A stretch of DNA of 64,000 bases. Origin: Novosphingobium barchaimii LL02 (GTDB taxonomy: Bacteria; Pseudomonadota; Alphaproteobacteria; Sphingomonadales; Sphingomonadaceae). The position numbers were made by a program, and so were the translations under genes. Position 1 is the stretch's first letter. Each line of letters begins with the position of its first letter. This document shows, in pieces, positions 1 through 9,853 of this stretch. The stretch spans positions 1 to 64,000 of the forward strand of contig NZ_KQ130458.1 of the NCBI RefSeq assembly GCF_001046635.1. The letters run 5' to 3'. Under the pieces are notes generated by a model that saw only the letters and a list, made by a program, of their open reading frames with translations, made no database searches and was not told where the DNA came from.

Positions 1-51
1 GTAGGGTAGACGCGAGACGCCTCTTTCGAGGACGCCCCAGCGCCTCCCCCC

Positions 52-85
52 GAACCGTGCTTGCACCTTTCAATGCACACGGCTC
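52..85 (-). ncRNA. Group II intron domain V hairpin
   Basis: The minus strand reads GAGCCGTGTGCAT, then TGAAA, then a complementary arm ending GCACGGTTC: 34 nt in all. It has the AGC-type catalytic triad region and the size expected of domain V, the catalytic core of group II introns. Domain VI follows directly, with a CCTC-GAAA-GAGG tip. Confidence 0.88.
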
Positions 86-1935
86 TCCATTCCGCTGGGC
101 ATCCGGCCGCCATGATGGGCAACGTGACACTTTCGGCACAGGACGATTGTCCTGCGCCGTCGTGCCGATTGCACCCAAGGCGTCAGTTGGTCGCGCCGCT
201 TGTCCTTCAAGCGATTGGGATGATGCATCTCGAACGGACCATCGGTATCGCCACATGCCTCGCATTGCTCGGCACTAAGACGCGTGACCAGATCGTTCGG
301 ACTCTGCGCAAGGCGAGAGCCTACCGTGATGGTGTCGACGATGGGGTTATCCCACGTCTTCACGATCAGATGCTTCAGTTTCCACACCTTATGAACGCGC
401 GGCTCGCCCCGGACCACGGTCGTAATCCCGTGGTCCGACCCCATCTTCAGATATTCCTCGGCCTGCCGCCTCGTCGAGCGTCGCCGGCATGCCACAGTCG
501 CGAAGAGGCTCCTGAGCATGACCAGTTCCAACTTGTCGAGTGACGCTTTCACGCCATCGGCGATCGCGTAGTAGTTCGCGAAGCCTCGGAACTCCGAGTT
601 GTAGGCTACGATGATCTCCGGCACACTGGATTCCATGAGCTGCGGGCGCACCCGACCATTCCTCATGTCGAGGTTGCCGAGCTTTTTGCGCCTGCAGAAC
701 GCATAGACCCGATCCCGTGGCACCCACAGCTTGATATTCCCTCGCGTCGGCCGACGAAGAACGCTACGCGTTCCACCGCCGGTCTTTTGCCGCCCCGCCA
801 TTGTTCCGGCGGAGCGCAACGTGAAGGCGCATACATGGAAGCCAAGGAACGGCGATCCCTTCGATGCATCGCGAACCCCGGTTTTCTCCGGTGACACCGC
901 CAGATTGAGCCGATCAGCGAGAAAGCGCTGTATATCGGCCATGATCCGGACAGCGTCCGCCTTGCTGCCGATCACGCCAACGAGGAAGTCGTCAGCATAG
1001 CGACAATACCGCAGGCGGCGGAAGTTGGGGTCCATGTCATCGACGGAAGAGAGTTTCCGCCGATCCTGTTTGACAGCTTCGATTAGCGCCAATCGGACGC
1101 GAACCTCGCCATCGCCCGCACCATCGGCACGGACTGCATCGATCTCCTTGCGGAGAGCGGCGATTTGCTGAGAGCAGGCAACATACGCGGGGTTCGCCCG
1201 CCGTCTGTCGCCTTTGTCGAAGCCCCGCCGCATCGACTCCATGAACTCATCAAGTTCATGGAGATAGATATTGGCGAGCAGGGGCGAGATAACCCCGCCC
1301 TGTGGGGTGCCGCTATAAGTCCGTTCGAACTTCCAGTCGTCCATGCACCCGGCTTTAAGCATTGTCCCGATCAGATCGATGAACACTGGATCATCGATCC
1401 GCCGGGCCAAGAGGCCGAGCAGGATGTCATGGTCGATGTTGTCGAAGAACCCGCGGACATCCACCTCGATCAGCCATTTTACGCCCGTCCAGGTTTTACG
1501 GATCTCTTCGAGAGCCGTGTGACAGGAGTGACCCGCGCGGAACCCATGGCTGTGTTTCGAGAACACAGGTTCATAGATCGCCGCGAGGACCATCCTCGCC
1601 GCCTCCTGAACGATGCGATCATCCGCCGTTGGGATACCCAATGGGCGCATCTTACCATTGCCCTTGGGGATATAGACCCGTCGCACTGGACGAGGGCGGT
1701 AACGGCCTTCCGCCACGCTTTGAACCAGACGGTCGAGCCTCGCCAGCGTCATGCCGTCGAAGGTCTGTCCGTCCACTCCCGGCGTCATCGCACCCCGATT
1801 CCGGGATACTCTGTCATAGGCCCGCTCATATAAGCAGCGGGACCGCATGAGGCGGTTGAGACCATTGATCCGCTTGCCCGCCCGCGACAGGGCCGGAAGC
1901 TTCTCGATCCGTCTCAGGATAGTAGCGGTCTGCAT
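70..1935 (-). CDS. ltrA: Group II intron reverse transcriptase/maturase with HNH endonuclease
   Basis: This 621-aa protein is encoded inside the intron RNA. It assists intron splicing and copies the RNA into a nicked DNA target. Motifs in order: the RT0/RT1-2 region (PLGIPTADDRIVQEAAR, about 95-112), RT2-3 with VDVRGFFDNIDHD (about 158-170), RT4 TPQGGVISPLLANIY, and the RT5 catalytic box RYCRYADD. A maturase domain X follows (about 430-500). The C-terminal HNH nuclease has paired cysteines (CEACGD ... LCRKCH) around a central HH. Length and motifs are complete, and no frameshift is seen. The stop overlaps domain V, as is common. Confidence 0.95.
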   Translation of the reverse strand: MQTATILRRIEKLPALSRAGKRINGLNRLMRSRCLYERAYDRVSRNRGAMTPGVDGQTFDGMTLARLDRLVQSVAEGRYRPRPVRRVYIPKGNGKMRPLGIPTADDRIVQEAARMVLAAIYEPVFSKHSHGFRAGHSCHTALEEIRKTWTGVKWLIEVDVRGFFDNIDHDILLGLLARRIDDPVFIDLIGTMLKAGCMDDWKFERTYSGTPQGGVISPLLANIYLHELDEFMESMRRGFDKGDRRRANPAYVACSQQIAALRKEIDAVRADGAGDGEVRVRLALIEAVKQDRRKLSSVDDMDPNFRRLRYCRYADDFLVGVIGSKADAVRIMADIQRFLADRLNLAVSPEKTGVRDASKGSPFLGFHVCAFTLRSAGTMAGRQKTGGGTRSVLRRPTRGNIKLWVPRDRVYAFCRRKKLGNLDMRNGRVRPQLMESSVPEIIVAYNSEFRGFANYYAIADGVKASLDKLELVMLRSLFATVACRRRSTRRQAEEYLKMGSDHGITTVVRGEPRVHKVWKLKHLIVKTWDNPIVDTITVGSRLAQSPNDLVTRLSAEQCEACGDTDGPFEMHHPNRLKDKRRDQLTPWVQSARRRRTIVLCRKCHVAHHGGRMPSGMESRVH

Positions 1936-2581
1936 CAGCAGTCCCTTTCCATTGATCCATCGAGTTACAGAACTGCCGTCCTTCGCCCGGACGCAGCGGA
2001 TTTCGACAAGGATCGCTCCCGCTTATACCGCTACCCCGTCCGCCTCGCGGCGGCTGTCCCGGCCATTACACCGGGCGTTTGACTACTATGACGGCTCCGT
2101 CGCCATGCAGGTCCGGCGAGCCGTCCTGTTTAGGCGATCCCGCAGTTGCGCGAGTGAGGAGTCGCGATGCGGTTAGGTGCCCCGTTCGTTTCCTTAGTCC
2201 CCTGACAGGGGCCACGCCGAACGGATTGGCAGCGATTCACTGGGACGTGCTCCTCGCTCCGCTCGAGACGATGTGTCAGCCGCGTTCACCGTCACCTACC
2301 TAGTGGTCGTTGGAAACTGGGATTCAGACAATCCAGTCTTCACCATGCGCATCTTGCCTGCTGGTCAGCTGTCAGGCTGCGGCGCCCAACTTCGATCCCT
2401 ACCCCGACATGCTATGGTCCCGTCCCCCTTTCGGGGTCTCAGCCGATTCATCACCGGCCCCGGTAAGTCGGTCAGGCATGAGCTATGCCAATAAGCTCAG
2501 TTCATTCGAACACTCCTTTCTTCTTCGCGCCACAACGGCGCACGCCCATTCGGGTGACGATCCCTGCCGCGCGGTTCCCGC

Positions 2582-3127
2582 CTAACGCGCAAGAGATTGC
2601 CAACGCTCTGCCTGCCGATTGACGGCCAAGTGCTTTTCAGGCGGCCATTCAATCGTCGCCAGAAAGGCATTGAGCTGATCTATAGGCTCAGCGGCGCTGA
2701 GCACGCGGGCATCATTCCAACGCTTCGCATCTGCAGGCGCCGCTGCCAGGACATTGGCTTCAAGCGAAAGCAGCTCCGCCCGAGAAAGGCCAGGAAGCGC
2801 AATCGCTACCGCACGGCAATGTTCCCTGACGAAGAGACGGCGCAATTCCTTGGCGATTTTGCCATCCCTCGGGCAGGAGGCCGCTGCCTTGCGAGCGTGA
2901 AACATCCGGCCAGCATTGTAGACGGTCGAAAATTTGTGGCTGTTGTTATCACCGCCCACATGGCGCTTGAAGATCCGGTCGTTCAGGCATTTGGCGGTAA
3001 TGCCGATGTAGCGCGCATGGCCTTCATGATCGTAGAGCGCGTATATGCCCTGGCCCTGCGGAACCGTCTCAAGGCGGGCGGGCGCCGTCCCCAGCAATTG
3101 GGCGAGGATCGATGTTGGATCGTACAT
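2582..3127 (-). CDS. GIY-YIG nuclease-family protein
   Basis: This 181-aa protein has an N-terminal GIY-YIG fold (about residues 25-65): GIYALYD, then RYIGIT, then the family arginine in NDRIFKRH. A later glutamate in LSLEANVL could be the metal ligand. These single-strand-nicking domains occur in repair proteins, homing enzymes and phage-defence proteins. The gene is on the same strand as the upstream PLD gene but 131 bp away from it, so membership of that operon is plausible but unproven. The specific substrate is unknown. Confidence 0.75.
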   Translation of the reverse strand: MYDPTSILAQLLGTAPARLETVPQGQGIYALYDHEGHARYIGITAKCLNDRIFKRHVGGDNNSHKFSTVYNAGRMFHARKAAASCPRDGKIAKELRRLFVREHCRAVAIALPGLSRAELLSLEANVLAAAPADAKRWNDARVLSAAEPIDQLNAFLATIEWPPEKHLAVNRQAERWQSLAR

Positions 3128-3258
3128 AGTCTGTCGCTGAAATCAGATGAGGCGGCGCGCTTCAAGTGTCCCAGATGCCGTCGTGATCCGGAACGGTCAG
3201 TCCGGACGGGTGATCAACTTGGCCTCCGCGATCGCCACCCGTAGGTGACGACACGCCT

Positions 3259-5727
3259 TCAGCCTGTTTGGATCTGCTGGCTAAGCTGGCTGTAATGACC
3301 CAGCAGACGCTCGGTTTCTTCTGGATCAATGCCAAGCGCACCGTCCAGCTTGCGGACGAAATCCTGTTCGGCGCTGCCGTCAAGCGAGGGCCAGTTCTGG
3401 GTGGTTTTCCAGATGGCGACCGTGCTGCGGGTCACGAATGCCGCAAGCTGGGTTTGCTTGCTGCCATCGGCCGCCATTACCGAGCGGGCAAGGGCCCAAC
3501 GGCTCAATACGATCAGAGCGAAACAGTCATAGGGCAGCTCGGTTTGATGCTGCCCGATAGAGATACGGGATAGCAGCGCTGCTTCCGATCGGCTGCCCAG
3601 CCACAACCGTTGAAGGATGCGCCCGGCGCGAACGACGAAGGCACGTTCACGATCGTGCTGTTTGGGAACGAGGTCGAGCGCGAAGAGCTCGTCGCGCTGA
3701 TCGCCATCCTTGATCTGGAGGGGACGGCGGCAGGCCTCGACCATCAACCGAAGGATGAAACAGATTTCGGCCGTGAGTTTGCGTGGTGGAGGCGTCTCTT
3801 CGCTGGCCAGGCGGGCAATATAGGCCTCGAAGCTATCCAGAGCCTTCAAAATGTCGAGGCTTTGCCTCTCGGCTTCATCGCGGCGGTAAACCCGTGGCTC
3901 TCGCGGAGGTGGATTGCCGTCTTCGCTACCCGATGGATCCTCTAAGCGGTTGCCATGATCCGGGCCGGGATCATCGTCGCTTTGCGGCATCTCGTCGGTG
4001 TAGAGCGTATCGTCGTCGGCATCATCACCCTCTTCTTGCTGGGGCAGGTTGATCCCACGCAAGATGATCCTGAGGAGGTTGACTGCGTCCGGATCATCAA
4101 AATTGAGCCGCCCGCTGTCGCCCGTCGCCGGGACATTTGCTGCCATGGCCGTTCGGAAAGCTTCCGGGCTATCATAATCATAGACCTCGTGCTCGGCATC
4201 GCTGCCGCTGCTCTTCGTTCGTGCCTGTCCCGCCGACGTGGCAGGTGTCACCGCTTTTCGTCGGCCCTGCGGCGTCTCGGAAAATATGATGGCGGCCAGA
4301 TTTGCCAGTTCAAGAAAGTCGCCATCCTCCAGTTCGACCTTCGCAAAGGCTGAGCGCAGGCGCTTGTCGCCCATGCCAGGTGCGGCATGGGTCAAGCTGA
4401 CCTCATCGTTGACGATGACGGCGCTGGTTAGCGTTCCATCGGCCAATCGCACCCGCGCGATTAGAGGAGGGCGGGGCTTACTGGGTAGCTCGACTGACCG
4501 GCCACGGCTGCGGGTCGGATGGAATGGAAATTCACCCTCTGCTATGACGAGGGTGGCACCCTCCGGCTCCGTAATGCGGTTCGAGGGTGTCCATCGGATG
4601 GTGTTGCCGGCGGCTTCCAACGTGCCAGGAGGGATGCCCGCGTCGGACTGGGTATCGGTCAGTTGCTTGGCTTGCGGATATAGATGCTTACGATCAATCG
4701 GCACCGAAATATCCAGACCCAGAGCGCCTAGGCCGGTGCCCGCCTTGAGCCGGCGATAGATCGAACACTCCGCGTTGCGGGCCGCTTTGTCGGCGAGGCC
4801 AAGGGCATCATCTGAGCAATTCGCGCTACCATAAACGAGATGATCCCAGTGCTCGGTCTGGATGAGCAAAGCCTTGGCATGGATGAAGCGCGCGCGGTCA
4901 TTACCATCAAAGATGCTTGCGAACCGGGCATCGGGTATGAGCGGCAAGCCATCGAGTGGGAATTGGGGCCGGTGGGCGCTGAGCGCGATAATGATTTCCT
5001 GGGGGCGCATGGCATCGATCAGGCCGAGCAACCCGTCGAGATTTGCGTCCCAGTAAGGGGACATGACGATGAGCCGGGTTACGGGCACGGTGCCGACAAG
5101 CCCAGCGAGGCGCATGAGGATGCCAGCCTCGCCTTTTCCGGCTTCGCACAGCAAATCGACAAACGAGCCATCGCCTAGCGCGAGCGGCGCGTCATTGGCG
5201 TCTATCTCAAACAGCCAGGCCGCATCGCGTTCGATCAGATCAAGCTTGCGCTTCATCGCTTCAAGTCCAGCGTCCTTCAACCAGGGCGCGACATAGTCGA
5301 AGGCCTTGCGGATCAGCTGGCGACTGGCGTTCGCATCCTCATCGTCGCGTTTGCGCCACCATTCGATTTGACCGACGATCTCCCGGTTGCGTCCCCAACC
5401 CGCTGCCGTCGCATTGGCTGAACCGATGATCACGCAACCGGCATCGCTGCCCAAGCGGATGCTGACTTTCGGATGGAAGGCGCCGGGCACGGAAATCGGC
5501 AGCAGGGCATAGGCTGAGCCCGCTCGCGCAAAGGATTCCGGTGTCTGCGCGATCGCGCGCTGCAGCATGTTGGCATCGGCCATGAGGATGTTGTTGTCGC
5601 AGCCATAGCTGCGCAGCCGATGATGGAGCGATCCATCATAGAATGCCGCGTCTACAGAGTAGGTCGTTGTGATCGAGGTATGGAATCCGGTCCGCGCCAG
5701 ATCCTTAAAGAGGCTGATTCTGTTCAA
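3259..5727 (-). CDS. Phospholipase D-like (HKD) predicted nuclease
   Basis: This 822-aa protein carries two PLD-type half sites: HPKVSIRLGS followed by GSANATAAG (about residues 85-112), and HAKALLI followed by GSANCSDD (about 283-305). Such pairs form one phosphodiesterase active site, and in long multidomain proteins of mobile DNA they usually act as nucleases. The middle region (about 510-620) is acidic and low in complexity. The C-terminal 200 residues are helical and unrecognised. The start overlaps the end of the preceding unknown gene by 23 bp, so the two were probably translationally coupled. Combination with a helicase points to DNA processing or defence (inference). Confidence 0.8.
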   Translation of the reverse strand: MNRISLFKDLARTGFHTSITTTYSVDAAFYDGSLHHRLRSYGCDNNILMADANMLQRAIAQTPESFARAGSAYALLPISVPGAFHPKVSIRLGSDAGCVIIGSANATAAGWGRNREIVGQIEWWRKRDDEDANASRQLIRKAFDYVAPWLKDAGLEAMKRKLDLIERDAAWLFEIDANDAPLALGDGSFVDLLCEAGKGEAGILMRLAGLVGTVPVTRLIVMSPYWDANLDGLLGLIDAMRPQEIIIALSAHRPQFPLDGLPLIPDARFASIFDGNDRARFIHAKALLIQTEHWDHLVYGSANCSDDALGLADKAARNAECSIYRRLKAGTGLGALGLDISVPIDRKHLYPQAKQLTDTQSDAGIPPGTLEAAGNTIRWTPSNRITEPEGATLVIAEGEFPFHPTRSRGRSVELPSKPRPPLIARVRLADGTLTSAVIVNDEVSLTHAAPGMGDKRLRSAFAKVELEDGDFLELANLAAIIFSETPQGRRKAVTPATSAGQARTKSSGSDAEHEVYDYDSPEAFRTAMAANVPATGDSGRLNFDDPDAVNLLRIILRGINLPQQEEGDDADDDTLYTDEMPQSDDDPGPDHGNRLEDPSGSEDGNPPPREPRVYRRDEAERQSLDILKALDSFEAYIARLASEETPPPRKLTAEICFILRLMVEACRRPLQIKDGDQRDELFALDLVPKQHDRERAFVVRAGRILQRLWLGSRSEAALLSRISIGQHQTELPYDCFALIVLSRWALARSVMAADGSKQTQLAAFVTRSTVAIWKTTQNWPSLDGSAEQDFVRKLDGALGIDPEETERLLGHYSQLSQQIQTG

Positions 5728-7063
5728 GGAACGCCTCCCCGTCCGCTGTCACGCCGCTGGCATGCAGGTATCCCGCATCGCGCAGCACCCGGGTCAGATT
5801 GAAGAGCCGGGGCGTGGTGTAGCCATACTCCCCCAACCGCCCTTCGCTCAGCAGTCCGTCTTCAACCAGGAAATGATAGGTGAAGGTGCCCGCCGCCGAA
5901 AGCTTGCGGCCGGCGATGATCTGATGATCGATGATAATATGCCTGAACAGAACAGCGGCGATCGCTTGCTGAACGGGCTCCTGTCGTGCCGTATCGAGCG
6001 TGCGCAAAATGCCGTCCAGCGACCGACCGTCACGCCCGGCTACGGCGGCGATGATAGGTCGGACATTTCCCTCGTTCTCGGCCCATTTCGCCCAGAGGAT
6101 GCCGAGCAGCTTGAATGCATCGAGTAGTGTCCCCGGTGTTGGCTGCAAGCCCGACCTCAAATTTTCAAGGACGACTTCGGCGTGAAGCGCCTCGTCATTG
6201 TCGGCGAGCCCGACCAGAGCGTCCGCCCAATCCGACCAGGTTGATGTGTTCTGCGGGATCGCCTCATCCACCAGTTTGGCGACGAGTTGTCGTGGTTCGA
6301 TGCCGTTGGTGTAGCTCTCGCATTGTAGGCCTATCAGGCCATTGAGGGCGCACTCCAGGGCAATATGTCCATATTCATTGGCTTGATAGGCGCGCCATCG
6401 GTCGACGGTCTTGCCCGGGGGCTGATACGGTTGCCCGTTTGGAAGTGCGCGCGTGTAAAGCGCTTGGCGCAACCCGTTGATGTCGCCAGGCTCGATGCCG
6501 TTGCGATAGAGGTCGAGCACGAGCCAGATAGACGCCCGGCGCGCTAAACTCGCCTTGGATTGGTCTCCTTGCCCGAGCAGAAAGTCGCGCAACGCGGCCT
6601 GTTCGGGCGAACCGTGCGGAATGTGTGCAGGGTGGATGGCCGCACCAATGTTTTGGAGCTGCTGCGATGTCGCTGTTCCAGAAAGCAGGACGGTCTCGAT
6701 CTCATCTGCTATCGGACCGATCGAACCTGCAAAAGCGGCAGAAACCAGCTGGCCCTGACCCTGGGTGACCGGCACGGAAGATGCGGTGAGCCAGCCCATT
6801 TCGGTCAAAGTGGGCGCATAAGCCGCCCCATAGTTCCCCCGCGCCGCTTGCAGATAGGTTTTCTCGGATGTTCGGTCGTCGGTGAACGGCCTGAAGTCGA
6901 TGCCATTGCTGCGCGCTACGTCGCGCTGCTGGTTGGCCCAATTTGCTCCGCCCAATCCATCGCTGCCGTCCATATCATTGATAACCGTCGCGAGCGCGTA
7001 AAGCGCCTCGCCCCGTCTCATGAAGCGGGCAAAGCGGGCTGGATCATCCGAGTGGTGCTTCTT
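5705..7063 (-). pseudogene. Unknown operon protein, C-terminal part (cut by the IS21 element)
   Basis: This is the downstream part of a gene interrupted at 7058-7063 by the IS21-family element. The authentic frame begins in KKHHSDDPARF and runs about 450 residues to QNQPL. Any upstream extension of the frame is IS sequence and should be ignored. Joining it to the fragment at 9854-10153 with one copy of the 6-bp duplication gives 1,653 nt, exactly 551 codons, with no stop, reading ELYEKKHHSDDP across the scar. I do not recognise the family. It is mostly helical. A loose likeness to the unknown-function family DUF6361 (pattern PGxxNxxxRxRYY near the N terminus) is only a guess. Confidence 0.85.
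7058..7063. repeat. 6-bp target-site duplication, left copy (CTTCTT)
   Basis: CTTCTT lies immediately outside the left end of the IS21-family element and recurs immediately outside the right end at 9854-9859. IS21 elements create 4-8 bp duplications. Confidence 0.9.
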
Positions 7064-7120
7064 TGCGTGGCGACAACTACGATGGCCGGTTGAGCGGCAA
7101 CTATGATGGCCGGTAGGATC

Positions 7121-7181
7121 GGTTGTCTGGGCTGATCGTAGGGAGGGGCGTAGCCCCGACCGGAGAGCGGACCAGACAACC
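7121..7181. repeat. Long inverted repeat in the IS21 left end
   Basis: GGTTGTCTGG (7121-7130) is matched by CCAGACAACC (7172-7181), a perfect 10-bp stem enclosing a 41-bp loop that contains a further GC-rich palindrome (GGGGC-GTA-GCCCC). It lies 98 bp upstream of istA. It could be a transposase-binding site, or a hairpin that blocks read-through transcription into istA. Confidence 0.55.
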
Positions 7182-7279
7182 GGTGGCGATCTTTTTCCCC
7201 TTCTTTCGGGGGGGCTGATCGGGGCTGTGGCGGGCGGTGGTATCGGAACACTCATCGAACAACGAGCGATGGGTTTGCG

Positions 7280-8785
7280 ATGCCGGGCCACCACATTTCC
7301 GATCAGCAGGTATTTCTCTTCATGACCCATCGTCGCCAACACACCCAGGCCGTCGCGGCTGCCAAGGCCGGTATCAGCGAGCGCAGCGCACGCCGGATCG
7401 AGAACGATCCGCAGCTTCCGTCCCAGAAGAAGAAGGAGCGCCACTGGCGCACCCGCGCCGATCCGCTCGAGCCATTCTGGCCACGCGTCGAGGAGTTGCT
7501 CCAGATCGACGGTATCATTGCCGTCACGGTCTTCGAGACGCTCCAGGACGAGTTCGGCGAGGATGCTGTTCCCGATGCGATACGACGAACACTTGAACGC
7601 CGGATCGCCCGCTGGCGGGCACTGCACGGCGGCGAGAAGGAGATCTTCTTCCCGCAGCATCATGAGCCCGGTCGGCAGGGCCTGTCGGATTTCACGGTAT
7701 GCGACAGTCTCAAGGTCACCGTTGCCGGCGAGACCCTGGCCTATCGCCTTTACCACTTCCGCTTGGCGGCGAGTGGCTGGGAGCATGCGGCTGTCGTGCT
7801 GGGCGGGGAGAGCTTTGCCGCCCTTTCGGAGCACCTGCAGGATGCCTTGTGGAAGCTGGGCGGCGCGCCGGCCGAACACCGCAGCGATTCCCTGTCAGCC
7901 GCCTACAAAAACCTCGACGCCGATGCGCAGCGGGATTTTACCCGAAGCTATGACGAGCTGTGCCGTCATTACGGCATGCTCGCTACCCGCAACAACCGCG
8001 GCGAGGCGCACGAGAACGGATCGATCGAAGGTCCCCATGCCCATCTCAAGCGACGGCTCGATCAGGCCTTACGCCGGCGGGGAAGCCGCGATTTCGTCAG
8101 CATCGAGGCCTGGCGCGAGTTCGTTGAGGCGCAGGTCGCCAGACAGAACCGGCGGCATGCTGCGCACATCGATGCAGAACGCAGGGTACTCAAGGCGCTG
8201 CCCGCAAGGCGAACCACCGATTTCGCCATGGTCACCGTCGATGTCACCCGCAACGGCACCGTCGCCATCGATCGGGTTACCTATTCGGTGCCTTCCCGCC
8301 TCGTCGGACGGCGCCTCAACGCGCATCTCTTTGACGATCGCATTGAGCTCTTCCTCGGTCCGGACAGGGTAATGTCCACGCCGCGTGTGCGGATCAGCCA
8401 TCCCCACCGGGGGCACAGCATCGATTTCCGGCACATGATCGGTAACCTGCGCCGCAAGCCTGGTGCGCTGCGCAACCTCGTCTACCGCGAAGCCCTGTTC
8501 CCCGATCACGCCTACCGGCGGGCCTGGCAAGCCTTCGATGCCCAACTCGATGGACGGCAGGCCTGCCGCGATGCCGTCGCGCTGCTCGATATCGCCGCCA
8601 GGGGCGACTGTGTCGACGTGCTGGCCCGGCGGATCGATGAGGCACTCGACAGAGGGCGCTTGCCCGATGTCGATGCGCTCAGGGACGAGTTCCTGCCAAC
8701 CGCAAGATCGCAGCGCGATGTCACTATCCCGCCTCCCGATCTGCACAGCTACAACAGCTTGATCGCCAGCGGGGAGGTGTACTGA
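7280..8785 (+). CDS. istA: IS21-family transposase IstA
   Basis: This 501-aa DDE transposase cuts and joins the IS21 ends. The N-terminal region (about 1-60) is a helix-turn-helix of the type that binds the terminal repeats (AAAKAGISERSARRIE). The RNase H-like core runs from about 125 (FTVCDS, first acidic residue) to the segment NNRGEAHENGSIEGPHAHLK (about 240-258), which holds the catalytic glutamate. A beta-barrel domain follows. The start could be the ATG at 7280 or the internal ATG at 7322. The stop TGA overlaps the istB ATG, which implies translational coupling. Confidence 0.93.
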   Translation: MPGHHISDQQVFLFMTHRRQHTQAVAAAKAGISERSARRIENDPQLPSQKKKERHWRTRADPLEPFWPRVEELLQIDGIIAVTVFETLQDEFGEDAVPDAIRRTLERRIARWRALHGGEKEIFFPQHHEPGRQGLSDFTVCDSLKVTVAGETLAYRLYHFRLAASGWEHAAVVLGGESFAALSEHLQDALWKLGGAPAEHRSDSLSAAYKNLDADAQRDFTRSYDELCRHYGMLATRNNRGEAHENGSIEGPHAHLKRRLDQALRRRGSRDFVSIEAWREFVEAQVARQNRRHAAHIDAERRVLKALPARRTTDFAMVTVDVTRNGTVAIDRVTYSVPSRLVGRRLNAHLFDDRIELFLGPDRVMSTPRVRISHPHRGHSIDFRHMIGNLRRKPGALRNLVYREALFPDHAYRRAWQAFDAQLDGRQACRDAVALLDIAARGDCVDVLARRIDEALDRGRLPDVDALRDEFLPTARSQRDVTIPPPDLHSYNSLIASGEVY

Positions 8786-9594
8786 TGACCCGCACCAAGG
8801 ACCAGGCCGCCGCCGTGCTGCCTACCCTGCTCAAGGCCTTGCGCCTGCCGAGTATCAACCGCAACTGGAAGCGCCTCACCGACACCGCCGATCGCGATGG
8901 CTGGCCGGCCGCCAACCTGCTGGCCTCGCTTCTCGAGATCGAGATGGCCGATCGCTCCTCCCGGCGCATCCAGCGCCATCGCGACCAGTCCGGCTTGCCC
9001 GCAGGCAAGACCTTCGCCACCTTCGATTTCGACGCAGCCCCCGGCATCCGCAAACCGCACCTCTTGTCCCTCGCCGCCGGTGACGACTGGATCGAGAGCG
9101 GCGGCAACCTGCTGCTGTTCGGCCAGAGCGGGACCGGCAAGACGCACGCAGTTGCTGCCATTGGTCATGCCCTCATCGACACGGGGCGGCGCGTCCTGTT
9201 CTGCTCCACCACCGACATGGTCCAGAAGCTCCAGTCCGCGCGCCGCGACCTCAGCCTACCCGCCATGCTCGACAAGCTCGACAAGTTCGATCTCATCGTG
9301 CTCGACGATCTGTCCTACGTCCGCAAGGACCAGGTCGAGACCAGCGCCTTGTTCGAGCTCATCGCCCACCGCTACGAACGCCACTCGCTCGCCATTACCG
9401 CCAACCAGCCATTTTCGGCATGGGACAACGTCTTCCCTGATCCCGCTATGACTGTCGCCGCGATCGACCGCCTCGTGCACCACTCGATCATCATCGAGAT
9501 GAACGGCGAAAGCTACCGCAAACGTTCCGCCGTCGCCCGTATCAACGCCGGCGATTACGACCCGCCGAATGGCGCCCCGGACCGGCCATCATAA
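8785..9594 (+). CDS. istB: IS21-family ATPase IstB
   Basis: This 269-aa AAA+ ATPase, related to DnaC, selects target DNA for IstA. Walker A is GQSGTGKTH (about 112-120) and Walker B is LIVLDDLSY (about 170-178). An arginine-finger region follows near RYERHS. Its ATG shares a base with the istA stop. Full family length with no lesions. Confidence 0.95.
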   Translation: MTRTKDQAAAVLPTLLKALRLPSINRNWKRLTDTADRDGWPAANLLASLLEIEMADRSSRRIQRHRDQSGLPAGKTFATFDFDAAPGIRKPHLLSLAAGDDWIESGGNLLLFGQSGTGKTHAVAAIGHALIDTGRRVLFCSTTDMVQKLQSARRDLSLPAMLDKLDKFDLIVLDDLSYVRKDQVETSALFELIAHRYERHSLAITANQPFSAWDNVFPDPAMTVAAIDRLVHHSIIIEMNGESYRKRSAVARINAGDYDPPNGAPDRPS

Positions 9595-9850
9595 TTGTCG
9601 CTGGCTTCGCGCTCGGGAGCACCCTTGCTGAGGCAACGGGTAATTGTCGCCAGCGGCAATTACATGCCAACCATCCCATGCGCTTCAGACCCTCGCTTCC
9701 GGCCAGCGTCAGCGACAATTACCCAGCGTCGTAATTGTCGCTCGACGGTTGCTCCCCGCAACAGCAAATGGTAGCCAGAATTCACCAACCGGCGCGGCCA
9801 CCTATCGGCCATCATAATTGACGCCGACCGGACTCCGTAATCGTCGCGCT
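9587..9850. repeat. Array of IstA-binding-type repeats at the IS21 right end
   Basis: The 250-bp tail after istB holds at least six copies in both orientations of a short AATTGTCGC-like motif (around 9592, 9640, 9652, 9711, 9730 and 9816), ending with GTAATCGTCGCGC at the terminus. The left end has two copies (GCGACAACTACG, GCGGCAACTATG). No gene lies here. Confidence 0.6.
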
Positions 9851-9853
9851 ACA

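Larger units (their letters stand above)
1..2543 (-). mobile_element. Group II intron with intact ORF
   Basis: Read on the minus strand, the element opens with GTGCGCCG at 2543, a normal group II 5' end (GUGYG). About 600 nt of non-coding RNA domains (1936-2542) follow, then the maturase gene, then a 34-nt domain V (52-85), a domain VI hairpin (about 8-48), and a 3' end CTACCCTAC at the window edge. The 3' splice site is therefore at or just beyond base 1. It lies 38 bp downstream of the GIY-YIG gene stop, in the same orientation, so it interrupts intergenic DNA and not a recognisable reading frame. All parts needed for splicing and retromobility appear present. Confidence 0.88.
7064..9853 (+). 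mobile_element. IS21-family insertion sequence (2,790 bp)
   Basis: The ends are imperfect inverted repeats: the left end reads TGCGTGGCGACAACTACG and the right end, read inward, TGTAGCGCGACGATTACG. Both ends begin with TG and carry further internal copies of the same motif, as is typical of IS21. The element contains istA and istB in an overlapping pair and is bounded by CTTCTT duplications. It inserted into an unknown gene of the helicase-Hsp70-PLD operon, opposite to that gene. All parts look intact, so it is probably still mobile. Confidence 0.93.

Noticed and set aside
124-133. GTGACACTTT, matching the repeats near 21590
   Set aside because: It lies inside the intron maturase gene and is isolated; taken as chance.
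7064-7879. N-terminal extension of the unknown protein's C-terminal part
   Set aside because: It is antisense of the IS21 element and its istA; the native continuation is at 9854-10153.
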